From Nitrospira sp. (lineage in GTDB: Bacteria; Nitrospirota; Nitrospiria; Nitrospirales; UBA8639), in contig CP058931.1 of assembly GCA_024760505.1 (NCBI GenBank), forward strand, positions 1,498,001 to 1,562,000: a stretch of DNA of 64,000 nt, in the 5' to 3' direction. Below are positions 17,826-26,639 of the stretch, in pieces (position 1 is the first letter of the stretch; each line of letters begins with the position of its first letter). A program made the position numbers and the translations under genes. The notes below the pieces were generated by a model. It was not told the DNA's origin. It did no database searches and saw nothing but the letters and a program-made list of their open reading frames with translations.

Positions 17826-19721
17826 ATGTCCTTGCTAAAAAGGATTGAAAGTCCAGCAGATTTAAAGAAACTTTCTCGGGACCAATTCCCTGAACTTTGT
17901 CAGGAAATTCGGGAACTCATTATAGAAGTGATCTCCCATGTGGGCGGGCATCTAGCCTCCAATTTAGGTGTGGTGGAGTTGACAGTGGCTTTGCACTATT
18001 TACTGAACACGCCGGACGATAAAATTGTTTGGGATACCAGTAATCAGGCTTACACACACAAACTCTTAACGGGCCGTCGTGAACAATTCCATACGGTCCG
18101 CCAGTTTGGGGGAATAAGCGGATTTTGTAAACGAGAAGAAAGCATCTACGACACGTTTAATGCCGGGCATGCCGGAACCGGAGTGTCCGCCGCCGTGGGC
18201 TTTGTGGAGGCACGTGAGCAATTAGGCAAGTCCAATAAGGTAGTTTGCGTTGTAGGAGACGGGGCCCTCACGGCTGGAATGACATTGGAAGGATTGCAGC
18301 ATGCCGGAGATATGGGCCGGGACTGTGTGGTGATCCTGAATGATAATCAAATGTCGATTTCCCGAAATGTCGGAGCTATTTCCGCTTATCTTAATAGGAC
18401 CTTTACCGGGGAGTTCTACACAAGACTTCGTGAGGAAACCTCTCAACTCCTGGAAACCATTCCGCAAATTGGAGAACCCGTAAAACGAATGGCGATTCGG
18501 GCTGAAGAGCTGGCCAAAGGCTTACTGCTCCCTGGGTTGCTATTTGAAGAGTTAGGATTTCGATATGTCGGTCCAATTGATGGGCACAATTTCGAGCATT
18601 TACTCCCGACGTTGGAGAATGTTTTGAAATTAAAAGGGCCAACTCTCCTGCATGTGATTACCAAAAAAGGATTGGGCTTTCAGCCGGCAATGAAGAATCC
18701 GGTTTGGTTCCATGCCTGTTCACCTTTTGATTCGAAGACTGGGCAACCGATGAAAAAGCCCGGTCACCCCTCTTATAGTTCTATCGCGGCTAAAACACTG
18801 ATTCGTCAAGCAAAAAAAGATAACCGTGTGGTCGTCATTACGGCTGCGATGTGCGAGGGAACGGGAATGTCTGAGTTTGAAAAGGAGTTTCCCTCCCGTT
18901 TGATTGATGTCGGGATTGCCGAGCAGCATGCAGTAACATATGCAGCTGGTCTCGCCGCGGATAATATGCGCCCGGTTATCTGTATGTACTCGACCTTTCT
19001 GCAGCGGGCCTATGATCAGGTTGTGCATGATGTGGCAACCCAAAATCTGCCGGTGACCTTTTGTATTGATCGGGGAGGGTTGGTGGCCGAAGACGGAACG
19101 ACCCATCATGGGGCTTTTGATTTTGCGTTTCTGCGGCATGTTCCCAATATGGTCATTATGGCTCCAAAAGATGAAAATGAACTTCAACATATGGTCCAAA
19201 CAGGATTGGTGCATGATGGTCCGGTGGCGGTTCGATATCCTCGCGGCAGTAGCCTTGGGGTGCCTTTAGATTCTGAGCCAATTCCTCTTTCAATCGGTCA
19301 GGGTGAGCTGTTATCTGATGGGCGAGATGTGGCGATTATCGCGATTGGGGTTATGGTTTCGGAAGCGATGAAAGCGGCCGAGCGCTTACAAGAAGAAGGT
19401 GTATCGGTGGCTGTCATTAATGCACGGTTTGTGAAACCTCTAGATAAAAACCTAATTCGAGAAATAGCCAAAAAAGTAAAATGCTTAATTACGGTTGAAG
19501 AAGGGTGCCGAATGGGTGGGTTTGGATCCGCTGTACTAGAGTTTTTATCCGAAGAAGAATGTTGGAGTATGCCGACAAAAGTACTCGGATTGCCAGATTG
19601 GTACATTGAACAAGGGCCTCAGGATTTGCTCAGGGAAAAGTATGGTCTCACGGCGGATGGGATTTATGATCAGGCCAAGGCGTTGCACGACCGGGTTTCC
19701 CTGCAAGCAGTAATACGCTAG
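17826..19721 (+). CDS. dxs: 1-deoxy-D-xylulose-5-phosphate synthase
   Basis: Thiamine-diphosphate enzyme that condenses pyruvate and glyceraldehyde 3-phosphate, first step of the MEP isoprenoid pathway. The start at 17826 follows an AGAAAGGA ribosome-binding site and gives the usual N terminus (631 residues); the frame is open 36 codons further upstream but that part is not family-like. Intact marks: GDGALTAGM and NDNQMSIS for cofactor and Mg, DVGIAEQH with the catalytic Glu, and DRGGLVAEDGTTHHG. Odd: the usual GHQAYPHK motif reads SNQAYTHK, so the first His is Asn73. It supplies isoprenoid precursors for hopanoids and is followed by ispG. Confidence 0.94.
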   Translation: MSLLKRIESPADLKKLSRDQFPELCQEIRELIIEVISHVGGHLASNLGVVELTVALHYLLNTPDDKIVWDTSNQAYTHKLLTGRREQFHTVRQFGGISGFCKREESIYDTFNAGHAGTGVSAAVGFVEAREQLGKSNKVVCVVGDGALTAGMTLEGLQHAGDMGRDCVVILNDNQMSISRNVGAISAYLNRTFTGEFYTRLREETSQLLETIPQIGEPVKRMAIRAEELAKGLLLPGLLFEELGFRYVGPIDGHNFEHLLPTLENVLKLKGPTLLHVITKKGLGFQPAMKNPVWFHACSPFDSKTGQPMKKPGHPSYSSIAAKTLIRQAKKDNRVVVITAAMCEGTGMSEFEKEFPSRLIDVGIAEQHAVTYAAGLAADNMRPVICMYSTFLQRAYDQVVHDVATQNLPVTFCIDRGGLVAEDGTTHHGAFDFAFLRHVPNMVIMAPKDENELQHMVQTGLVHDGPVAVRYPRGSSLGVPLDSEPIPLSIGQGELLSDGRDVAIIAIGVMVSEAMKAAERLQEEGVSVAVINARFVKPLDKNLIREIAKKVKCLITVEEGCRMGGFGSAVLEFLSEEECWSMPTKVLGLPDWYIEQGPQDLLREKYGLTADGIYDQAKALHDRVSLQAVIR

Positions 19722-19730
19722 TCTATTCTC

Positions 19731-20927
19731 GTGTATATTTCTCGACGAAAAACCAAACAAATCCAGGTTGGATCGGTCAAAATCGGTGGGGATGCCCCCA
19801 TATCGGTCCAGTCTATGACGATTCCTCATCCGAGGGACGTTGCTGGGACTGTGGAGCAGATTCACCGCTTAGAGAAAGCTGGATGTGAATTAATTAGGGT
19901 AGCTGTGCCCGATATGGAAGCGGCTGAAGCGCTTCCTAAAATAAAATCACAAATGACGGTACCCTTGATCGCAGATATCCATTTTGACCATCGTCTTGCT
20001 CTAAAAGCCGCTAAAGTTGTGGATTGCGTCCGTATTAATCCTGGGAATATTGGGCCATGGTGGAAAACTGAAGAAGTGATTCAGGCCGTCAATGACTATG
20101 GCATTCCACTCAGAATTGGCGTGAATGGGGGTTCCTTAGAGAAGCATCTTCTTGAAAAATACGGCTACCCCACGGCTGAAGCACTTGCCGAGTCGGCATT
20201 GAACGCGGTTCATGCTTTGGAGGATGTTGGGTTTACCAATATGAAGGTGTCCCTGAAGGCCTCTGACGTGCACATGGCGATGGATGCCTATTGGTTGTTT
20301 GCCCAGCAAGCCAATTACCCATTACATATCGGTATTACCGAAGCAGGAACTGCGATGACCGGTGCGGTGAAATCTGCTATTGGGTTAGGTTGGCTGCTTT
20401 CTCAGGGTATTGGCGATACCCTTCGGGTCTCTTTAGCGGCCGATCCGGTGGAAGAAGTCAAAGTTGGATTTGAAATTCTGAAATCGCTGGAGCTTCGTCA
20501 TCGTGGTGTCAATGTGATTGCTTGTCCGACATGTGGACGAGTGGAAATTGATGTGGTGAAAATGGCTAACGAATTAGAGCATCGCCTGGGACATATCACC
20601 ACGCCAATTACTGTATCTGTCTTGGGTTGTGTGGTGAATGGAATTGGCGAAGGGAAAGAAGCTGATATTGGAATTGCCGGAGGTCAAGGCGTAGGAATTT
20701 TGTTTAAAAAAGGGAAATTATATAAACGTGTGCCATCTGAAGACCTTCTTCATACTTTGATTGAAGAAGTGGAGTTGATGGCCAAAGAGCAGGGTGGTCA
20801 AGGCCCTAGCGTCAATGTTCATGAGACGCTTGATGGCGTTCCCATTCATCAAACCCCAATGGAAGATCTTTCCTTAAGCCCGATACGATCTGTCTCCAAA
20901 GAACTTCCCGTGTTGCCTCGTCAGTAA
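19731..20927 (+). CDS. ispG: 4-hydroxy-3-methylbut-2-en-1-yl diphosphate synthase
   Basis: Iron-sulphur enzyme of the MEP pathway (also called GcpE) that converts ME-cPP to HMBPP. The N-terminal RRKTKQIQVGSVKIGGDAP, the VSVLGCVVNGIGEGKEAD and the ACPTCGR segments carry the three cysteines that bind the 4Fe-4S cluster. The 398-residue length matches the short bacterial form. GTG start 10 bases after the dxs stop without a strong ribosome-binding site; translational coupling with dxs is likely. dxs and ispG together strengthen precursor flow into the hopanoid pathway. Confidence 0.96.
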   Translation: MYISRRKTKQIQVGSVKIGGDAPISVQSMTIPHPRDVAGTVEQIHRLEKAGCELIRVAVPDMEAAEALPKIKSQMTVPLIADIHFDHRLALKAAKVVDCVRINPGNIGPWWKTEEVIQAVNDYGIPLRIGVNGGSLEKHLLEKYGYPTAEALAESALNAVHALEDVGFTNMKVSLKASDVHMAMDAYWLFAQQANYPLHIGITEAGTAMTGAVKSAIGLGWLLSQGIGDTLRVSLAADPVEEVKVGFEILKSLELRHRGVNVIACPTCGRVEIDVVKMANELEHRLGHITTPITVSVLGCVVNGIGEGKEADIGIAGGQGVGILFKKGKLYKRVPSEDLLHTLIEEVELMAKEQGGQGPSVNVHETLDGVPIHQTPMEDLSLSPIRSVSKELPVLPRQ

Positions 20928-20967
20928 TGATTCCAGCCTTTTGAGGACTAAAGAAAGAGAAAGCCAG

Positions 20968-20991
20968 ATTTTCTCTTGTACAAGAGAAAAT
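20968..20991. promoter_or_regulatory. 24-base perfect palindrome overlapping the tRNA-Cys promoter
   Basis: The arms 20968-20979 and 20980-20991 are perfect reverse complements (core CTCTTGTACAAGAG). It overlaps the likely -35 region of the tRNA gene and lies 40 bases after ispG. As RNA it would be a 10-pair hairpin with a GTAC loop, but no T-run follows. Confidence 0.45.
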
Positions 20992-21005
20992 AGACTTCTT
21001 ATAAT
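20976..21005 (+). promoter_or_regulatory. Probable promoter of tRNA-Cys
   Basis: A perfect -10 TATAAT at 21000-21005 lies 11 bases before the tRNA 5' end. A weak -35 (TTGTAC, 20976-20981) is 18 bases upstream, inside the palindrome. Confidence 0.55.
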
Positions 21006-21016
21006 GAGCTCGGAAA

Positions 21017-21092
21017 GGCGCCGTACCCAAGTGGCTAAGGGAGCAGTCTGCAAAACTGCGATTCAGCGGTTCGAACCCGCTCGGCGCCTCCA
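21017..21092 (+). tRNA. tRNA-Cys (anticodon GCA)
   Basis: Seven-pair acceptor stem GGCGCCG (21017-21023) with CGGCGCC (21082-21088). The anticodon stem GCAGT/ACTGC encloses loop CTGCAAA with anticodon GCA at 21050-21052, and the T arm AGCGG-TTCGAAC-CCGCT is normal. The CCA end is encoded (21090-21092). Confidence 0.95.
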
Positions 21093-21197
21093 TTTATTTT
21101 ATCCTGTTTAACCCAGGCATTGGTTTTAGGATTTATGCTGGGGGTGGGAGTGGATGTTCTTGAAATATGGTGAAAATCTAGAGGGAGTAAAATAACA

Positions 21198-22214
21198 ATG
21201 TCGGTACCTGTGTCTCAAATGTATACCGTAGCTCATTATGCCCTCTCGCAGCACTTACGGGGTGTGAAGCGATACCCTCTTGTGCTCATGTTGGAGCCGC
21301 TCTTTCGATGTAATCTGGAATGTGCAGGGTGTGGGAAAATCCAGTACCCGGATCATATTTTGAATCGGCGTCTGACGCCTGAGCAATGTTGGGCTGCCGC
21401 TGATGAATGTGGTGCACCTATTGTGAGTATTCCTGGAGGAGAGCCCCTGATTCATCCGGAAATGCCAGCCATTGCCGAAGGGCTTGTGAAGCGAAAGAAA
21501 TATGTTTACCTCTGTACAAATGCGATTCTGCTTGAACGAAAATTACAGGACTATACCCCCTCGAAATACCTCACATTTAGCATCCATATGGATGGTCTCA
21601 AGGAAGAGCATGACCATGCCGTTTGTCGAGATGGTGTCTATGACGTTGCCGTGAAAGCCATTAAAGCCGCTTTAGCCAAAGGTTTTCGGGTGACGACCAA
21701 TACGACATTATTTAATGATGCGGCGCCTGCCCGTGTCAGGCGATTTTTTGATGAAATGATGGAGCTGGGTGTGGAAGGCATGATGATTTCTCCTGGGTAT
21801 AGCTATGAAAAGGCTCCAGATCAGCATAGCTTTTTGAGCCGTGATCGGACGCATTCGTTATTTGCACAATTGCTGTCTCAACGAAAGCGCGCTTGGCAGT
21901 TCAACCAGTCTCCGTTATTCCTTGAATTTCTGATGGGAAAACGGGAGTATGAATGCACCCCTTGGGGGAATCCCACGTACAATATTTTTGGATGGCAACG
22001 CCCCTGTTATTTATTACAGGATGGGTACGTATCCACTTTTCGAGAATTAATGGAAGAAACGGAGTGGGAGCGTTATGGAACGGGACGACATGAGCAATGT
22101 CGGGATTGCATGGTGCATTGTGGGTATGAAGCCTCTGCTGTGAAAGATACCTTCAGCTCATGGAGTGGGTTTTTTGGGACCGTCAGGGCGACCCTGTTTC
22201 CCAATGCGGTGTAA
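21198..22214 (+). CDS. hpnH: Adenosyl-hopene transferase HpnH (radical SAM)
   Basis: Radical S-adenosylmethionine enzyme that adds the 5'-deoxyadenosyl group to diploptene to make adenosylhopane, the first step of extended hopanoid side-chain synthesis. The cluster motif CNLECAGC gives Cys38, Cys42 and Cys45 for the 4Fe-4S centre. VSIPGGEPLIHPEM is the GGE motif, and a C-terminal cysteine-rich SPASM-like tail (CRDCMVHCGYE) is present. At 338 residues the length is normal. HpnG, which acts on its product, is encoded upstream in the same locus. Ribosome-binding site GAGGGAG precedes the ATG. Confidence 0.95.
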   Translation: MSVPVSQMYTVAHYALSQHLRGVKRYPLVLMLEPLFRCNLECAGCGKIQYPDHILNRRLTPEQCWAAADECGAPIVSIPGGEPLIHPEMPAIAEGLVKRKKYVYLCTNAILLERKLQDYTPSKYLTFSIHMDGLKEEHDHAVCRDGVYDVAVKAIKAALAKGFRVTTNTTLFNDAAPARVRRFFDEMMELGVEGMMISPGYSYEKAPDQHSFLSRDRTHSLFAQLLSQRKRAWQFNQSPLFLEFLMGKREYECTPWGNPTYNIFGWQRPCYLLQDGYVSTFRELMEETEWERYGTGRHEQCRDCMVHCGYEASAVKDTFSSWSGFFGTVRATLFPNAV

Positions 22215-22303
22215 GGCCTCTTCTCTTTGTTTGTTCTTTCCCTTCTTCAACTCTGGGTCCTCTGAAAATTGTCTCAACGTTTAGCTGTAAGTAAGGGGTC
22301 AGC

Positions 22304-22651
22304 ATGGGTTTAGATGCATCTTCAATGGATACTCCACAATCATGGGAAGGCCGGCATCTGCAGCCTTCGAATGAGGAAGAATTGCACGAAGCCATGGATC
22401 GTGTATTTGATTATCGAGGCGATGTGACGATTCACCTCCAAACAGGGGAGCAGGTTATAGGATTTGTATTTGATCGTCAGGAGGAGGCTCCTGAGCCATA
22501 TATTAAGCTATTCCTGCCAGGAGATCAGCAGCCTCGTACGGTTTTATACCAAGAGGTGGCTGAAATCGTTTTCTCAGGGCAAGATACGGCGTTCGGTCGA
22601 TCATGGGAGGACTGGGCGCAAAAGTGGAAGAAGCCCGAGGCAAGCTCTTAA
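22304..22651 (+). CDS. Small uncharacterised protein next to hpnH
   Basis: A 115-residue soluble protein with no signal peptide or membrane span. The central part (about residues 40-95) reads as a small beta-barrel: GDVTIHLQTGEQVIGFVFDR, then YIKLFLPGDQQPRTVLYQEVAEIVF. It ends with a basic, tryptophan-rich tail. I believe similar proteins occur in other Nitrospira genomes, but this is memory, not a search. It is 89 bases downstream of hpnH on the same strand, so a link to hopanoid or lipid metabolism is possible. No function is assigned. Confidence 0.7.
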   Translation: MGLDASSMDTPQSWEGRHLQPSNEEELHEAMDRVFDYRGDVTIHLQTGEQVIGFVFDRQEEAPEPYIKLFLPGDQQPRTVLYQEVAEIVFSGQDTAFGRSWEDWAQKWKKPEASS

Positions 22652-23461
22652 CGACACGATTCCCGCAAGCATTTTTATCCCTTCAATGTTCTGAAACTTC
22701 CATATAATCCAAAGCAGGTTTTCTTTGTAATCGGACTCTAGGCGTGATGAGAAATTTATTCCTCTCTCGACTCATGCACTCGTATGTTTATTCTCTGAAA
22801 ACACAGGAATGGCGAGCGGGAAACAGCGCGCAAGAACGGAAGAAATAATTGACGGTTGGCTTCTGACTGTGATAGAAGTCCTGAACTTTTTTGGGCCCAG
22901 GAGACCTATGTAGCCCAAAGATTTCTGAATGTGGTAAATGGGGTTGGCAGAGTATTTTCATTGAAGGAAATGTGAAGGCTTGCGAAAATTGCGGAATGTA
23001 GGGTGTACACATATGGTGCAATCACGTCACTTCGTTCTAGCTTTCATATTTTCTAAGTTGGTCACTTTTCCCGGTCTGTGTATTGTATGCCCTTCATGAT
23101 GTAGACCATCGCTTTATGATCGAGGGTCGGATTTTTAAAAATGGCGGGGATGGCTTTGAGTCAGCTGTCCCTTCCGTGAAGGATGCTTGAGTAGATGTTT
23201 CGAGGAATGGAAAAGCAGATAGGATGGATTTAGCAAAGTCGTTTTCCACTTGGACAGTGCAAACCAGGGGCATCGCTTGGTTATTCAATCAGGAGAGTTT
23301 GAGTCGACACGGTAAGAGGAGGTTGACCCGGCTGATCCAAGGCCAGATTGAATCATTACGGCAAAATTTGGGCGCTCATGCCGTGTCGTTCCGTAGTTAC
23401 TAAGATTTTGTGAAGAATGTCGAATTTGAAAATTCAAGAATCAGGTAAACGAGGGGGAACA
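22652..23461 (+). other. Non-coding gap before the respiratory cluster
   Basis: About 810 bases separating the hopanoid genes from the respiratory genes. No recognisable gene, tRNA or repeat is seen, apart from a small open frame at 23224-23403. The promoter for the respiratory cluster should be in the last part, but no good -35/-10 pair stands out. Confidence 0.5.
23224..23403 (+). CDS. Possible 59-residue small protein
   Basis: Open frame from ATG 23224 to TAA 23401-23403. The product is basic and amphipathic in its second half (SRHGKRRLTRLIQGQIESLR), which looks helical. The ribosome-binding site is weak (AGATAGG). It lies directly before the respiratory cluster. It may be a real small protein, the remnant of a longer gene, or chance. 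Confidence 0.3.
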   Translation: MDLAKSFSTWTVQTRGIAWLFNQESLSRHGKRRLTRLIQGQIESLRQNLGAHAVSFRSY

Positions 23462-24022
23462 ATGAACGAGTTTCAAACAGTAAAAAGCCTTTTAGTCAGT
23501 GGTTTGGCCGTTATGGGCCTTTTGATGTCAGCGTGTGGTGGTGGGGAAGGTCCCCCGCAACCGCCTCCTCCTGCTCCACCGGAATATGCGGATAAGCATA
23601 TGCCAGCTGGCTATTGGAATAATCCAGAAATTTTGAAAGAGGGAGAGGCCATCTTTACGGGACAACAGAACATTGATGTGAATTGTGCGAGTTGTCACGG
23701 CAAAGATGGAAAGCCGGTCAAGGCTGGCGCTCGGGATTTCCGGCGAACTGAGCAAATGCAGCTTTATTCGGATGCGGTATGGTTTTGGCGAATTTCTGAG
23801 GGAGTGACTGGGACAAAAATGAAGGCGTGGAAGAGCAAGCTTTCAGAGGACGCCATTTGGAAAGTCATTGCGTATGAAGCGACCTTTGGGCTCAAGGGGA
23901 TGGAATACGATGTTGCGAAAAAGCAATGGGTTCCTGCGGGAACGGCCGGGTCAGCACCTGGAGGTGATGCTCCCTCCGCCGAAGCTCCAGCTGGTGGAGA
24001 GGCTGAAAAAGCGGCAGAGTAA
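23462..24022 (+). CDS. Monohaem cytochrome c lipoprotein
   Basis: First gene of the respiratory cluster. The lipobox LLMSACGGG ends the signal peptide, followed by a proline-rich linker and one class I cytochrome c domain with CASCH and a likely distal Met in GTKMKAWKS. The C-terminal tail is rich in Ala, Gly and Glu. Start 23462 is chosen because GAGGGGG lies just before it; the upstream ATG at 23417 would place residues before the signal peptide. The protein is probably tethered to a membrane and shuttles electrons to or from the neighbouring complexes. Confidence 0.87.
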   Translation: MNEFQTVKSLLVSGLAVMGLLMSACGGGEGPPQPPPPAPPEYADKHMPAGYWNNPEILKEGEAIFTGQQNIDVNCASCHGKDGKPVKAGARDFRRTEQMQLYSDAVWFWRISEGVTGTKMKAWKSKLSEDAIWKVIAYEATFGLKGMEYDVAKKQWVPAGTAGSAPGGDAPSAEAPAGGEAEKAAE

Positions 24023-24060
24023 TCCAGGAATTGAATGAAAAATAAGGAGGGCGGGGACCC

Positions 24061-25776
24061 TTGAAAACACTGAATCGAAGTCTATGGATAGTTCTAGCGT
24101 TGGGCCTAAGTGGGGGGGCTATGGCCTATGGTCAGGTCCCGGATGCTCCACTTGTGGATTTTCCCTATTCGGGAAATCGAACGGCGGTGTGGGTCGTCGC
24201 TCAACTTCATATCTTATTTGCGGCGTTTATTTTAGGCGCTCCGATATTTGCAGTGGTGGCTGAATGGCTTGGGTATAAGAATAACGATCCTAAATATGAC
24301 CGTCTGGCCAAGGAAGTTATTAAGGTCACAGTCATCTTATACAGCATGACTGCCTTAACCGGAGGTTTGTTCATCTTTGTCCTGCTCGGGACGTATCCTG
24401 ATTTTTCGACATGGTTGATCAAGCATTTTTTTCTTGTGTTTGCGGTTATCTATCCTCTGCTGTTTATCCTTGAAACCATTGTTTTGTATACCTACTTTTA
24501 TTCATGGGATTCCATGAAGGGAGCGAAGAAGGGACGACACATTGCCCTTGGTATCCTTCTGAATATTGTTGGAACCGTGACTCTCTTTGTCATTGACGGT
24601 CCAACGGCTTTCATGAATACCCCGGCTAAAGCGGCAGGAGATTTGTCCCTGGTAGAGTTTATTCAAACGGCCAGCCTCTGGGACAAAATGGCGAATTTTA
24701 GCTGGATGCCCCTCAATCTGCATCGCCTGGTTGGAAATGTGACGTTTGGGGGATTTATTGCCGGGCTAATTGCGGCTTATATGTTTATGGGGTCAAAAAC
24801 AGATGAGGAGAGGGCCTATTACGACTGGATGGGATTTGTGGGTAACATGATCGGGGTGGGGGCGCTCTTGCTTCTTCCGTTCATGGGTTACCTCCTGGCC
24901 TATGAGCTCTGTGACTATGATGCCTCGATTTGTCCCTACATGATGGCTGATCAGCTGTCAATGTTCTTTGAAATGCAAGGTGCCATGGTCGGACTCATCT
25001 TTCTGGCCAGTAACTATTATATATGGCTAAGTCTAAAGCGAATACAGGGTGTTGACCAGGTACGGATATCCGGATTCGTGGCGGTGGTAGTGCTGCTCAT
25101 GCCAGCCATCATGGGATTTACATGGAAAATGTTCCCTCCGCCTGAATGGCAATCATTAATTGTCCTAGTGATAATAGTTGTCCTTCCTATAATTCTTGGA
25201 AAAGTTCCTGGTCTCAAAAATTTCACGGTGTCGGCATTCACCATGATCAAAGTTGGCTTTTTGATGATCGTGGTGGCTGATGCGATTTGGATGACTCCTC
25301 ATGGTTTTGTGGCTACACAAGGCCTGGCCACCGAGGAAAACGAGTTGCCATCGTGGGCGAGTGAATTAGCGCTCATGCCGGCCAAGAACGCTGCCGCATT
25401 TACGCTGGTATTTCTCACTGTAGTCAATTATATCTTGTATAATCGGGCCATTAAGCGTGGGACGATCGTTTGGGGTAAAATTGATTTTGCCTCGCAGTTC
25501 GTTCTGATATTCCTGGCGTTTAGTGCGATCTGGACCATGGGACTCATGGGGGCGGTACGCTCGTTAACTCGGAAGTATTATCATGTTTACAACCTGGTTC
25601 CCGACTTTACTCCCGAAGCATTTACGCCCACTCTGGCCTACTCGGCATGGACGATAACGGGGGTGACTATTGTGTTTTACGCTGTTGTGAGTTTTGCCAT
25701 CCTTGTCACGCTGAGAGCGGGAAGTCCGAAGCCGGCTACGTCAATGGCTTCGTCAGTGCCGGTTGAAGCTAAATGA
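24061..25776 (+). CDS. CydA-like (cytochrome bd subunit I-like) membrane protein A
   Basis: A 571-residue, multi-span membrane protein related to cytochrome bd oxidase subunit I. After a signal-like N terminus, the first core helix has QLHILFAAFILG (His50, aligning with the high-spin haem ligand). FILETIVLYTYFYSWD (Glu138) matches the conserved LES...GWD segment, and LNLHRLVGNV (His221) matches the low-spin haem ligand. The long quinol-binding loop and the GRQPW motif of normal CydA are not seen, and no cydB is nearby. It is 38 bases after the lipoprotein cytochrome; the start is TTG with AAGGAGGG upstream. The electron donor is probably a cytochrome c rather than quinol, by inference. Confidence 0.8.
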   Translation: MKTLNRSLWIVLALGLSGGAMAYGQVPDAPLVDFPYSGNRTAVWVVAQLHILFAAFILGAPIFAVVAEWLGYKNNDPKYDRLAKEVIKVTVILYSMTALTGGLFIFVLLGTYPDFSTWLIKHFFLVFAVIYPLLFILETIVLYTYFYSWDSMKGAKKGRHIALGILLNIVGTVTLFVIDGPTAFMNTPAKAAGDLSLVEFIQTASLWDKMANFSWMPLNLHRLVGNVTFGGFIAGLIAAYMFMGSKTDEERAYYDWMGFVGNMIGVGALLLLPFMGYLLAYELCDYDASICPYMMADQLSMFFEMQGAMVGLIFLASNYYIWLSLKRIQGVDQVRISGFVAVVVLLMPAIMGFTWKMFPPPEWQSLIVLVIIVVLPIILGKVPGLKNFTVSAFTMIKVGFLMIVVADAIWMTPHGFVATQGLATEENELPSWASELALMPAKNAAAFTLVFLTVVNYILYNRAIKRGTIVWGKIDFASQFVLIFLAFSAIWTMGLMGAVRSLTRKYYHVYNLVPDFTPEAFTPTLAYSAWTITGVTIVFYAVVSFAILVTLRAGSPKPATSMASSVPVEAK

Positions 25777-25800
25777 GTAGGTTGAAAAAAGAGGAAACAA

Positions 25801-26613
25801 ATGGCTAACCAAAGTTTTGCCAAGAGTGTCATGAAGAAGACCGCCTTGGGGGTCATTATTGGGGTGTTGTTGGTGGTGGGCGCTAAATACACCCATTTCC
25901 CACCAGTCTTTCAAATCATGTTTTTTCTTTACGCGATACTAGGGTCTTTGGTGTTCATTCTTTTAGATGCTCCGGCGATGAAACGTTTGGAAGGCGTGAA
26001 GGCGGTGGGGGCGTTGGTGGTATTTTACCTCCTGCTCTCTGGTCTCTATATCGCCGGGGCGTCGATTCTGCCACAGTTTGACCCGGAGGATGAAAAGGGG
26101 AAAATTGAAAAAGTCTTAAAACTTCGTCGCGCCCAAACCGAGCAAGGAAAGGCCGATGAATTAATAGCCAGGGCAAAAGAATTGGATGAACGGGCTAAGG
26201 CTATTTCCAAGCAACTGAGCTCCCTTGGGGCTGAGGCCAAAGTTGAGGTGGCCGTGGCAACCGGTGCAGGTGGGGGTAAGGCCGCCTCCGGCGATCTCGT
26301 AGCCCTTGGGAAAGAACAATGGGAACTACAAGAATGTTATAACTGCCATAAGCTGTATGGACAAGGTGGAAAAAAACGTGGGCCTGAGATGGATAATATC
26401 GGTAATCTTATGACTGTTGAACAGTTGAAAGAAAAGATTATTGATCCAAAGAGCTGGAAAGCGGAAGGATTTGACAAGGATTACGAAAAGGGAAAAATGC
26501 CTGATAAGTATAAAGATCTCATGTTCCCCCAAGAAATTGATGCGCTTGTGGCCTTTCTCGCTTCGTTAAAAGACGAGTCAGTAAAAACTCCGAAGCCAAT
26601 AAAAATGAATTAA
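25801..26613 (+). CDS. Membrane-anchored monohaem cytochrome c
   Basis: 270 residues: an N-terminal membrane part with three hydrophobic spans (about residues 12-90), an alpha-helical charged stretch rich in Lys, Glu and Ala likely to be a coiled coil (95-145), and a C-terminal cytochrome c domain with CYNCH and a likely Met ligand in KGKMPDKYKDLM. It sits 24 bases after the CydA-like gene and 26 before the Rieske gene. The domain order suggests a haem held on a stalk above a membrane complex. I do not know a named family. Confidence 0.85.
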   Translation: MANQSFAKSVMKKTALGVIIGVLLVVGAKYTHFPPVFQIMFFLYAILGSLVFILLDAPAMKRLEGVKAVGALVVFYLLLSGLYIAGASILPQFDPEDEKGKIEKVLKLRRAQTEQGKADELIARAKELDERAKAISKQLSSLGAEAKVEVAVATGAGGGKAASGDLVALGKEQWELQECYNCHKLYGQGGKKRGPEMDNIGNLMTVEQLKEKIIDPKSWKAEGFDKDYEKGKMPDKYKDLMFPQEIDALVAFLASLKDESVKTPKPIKMN

Positions 26614-26639
26614 TCAACATCTGAGGTTTTTCCCTGGCT

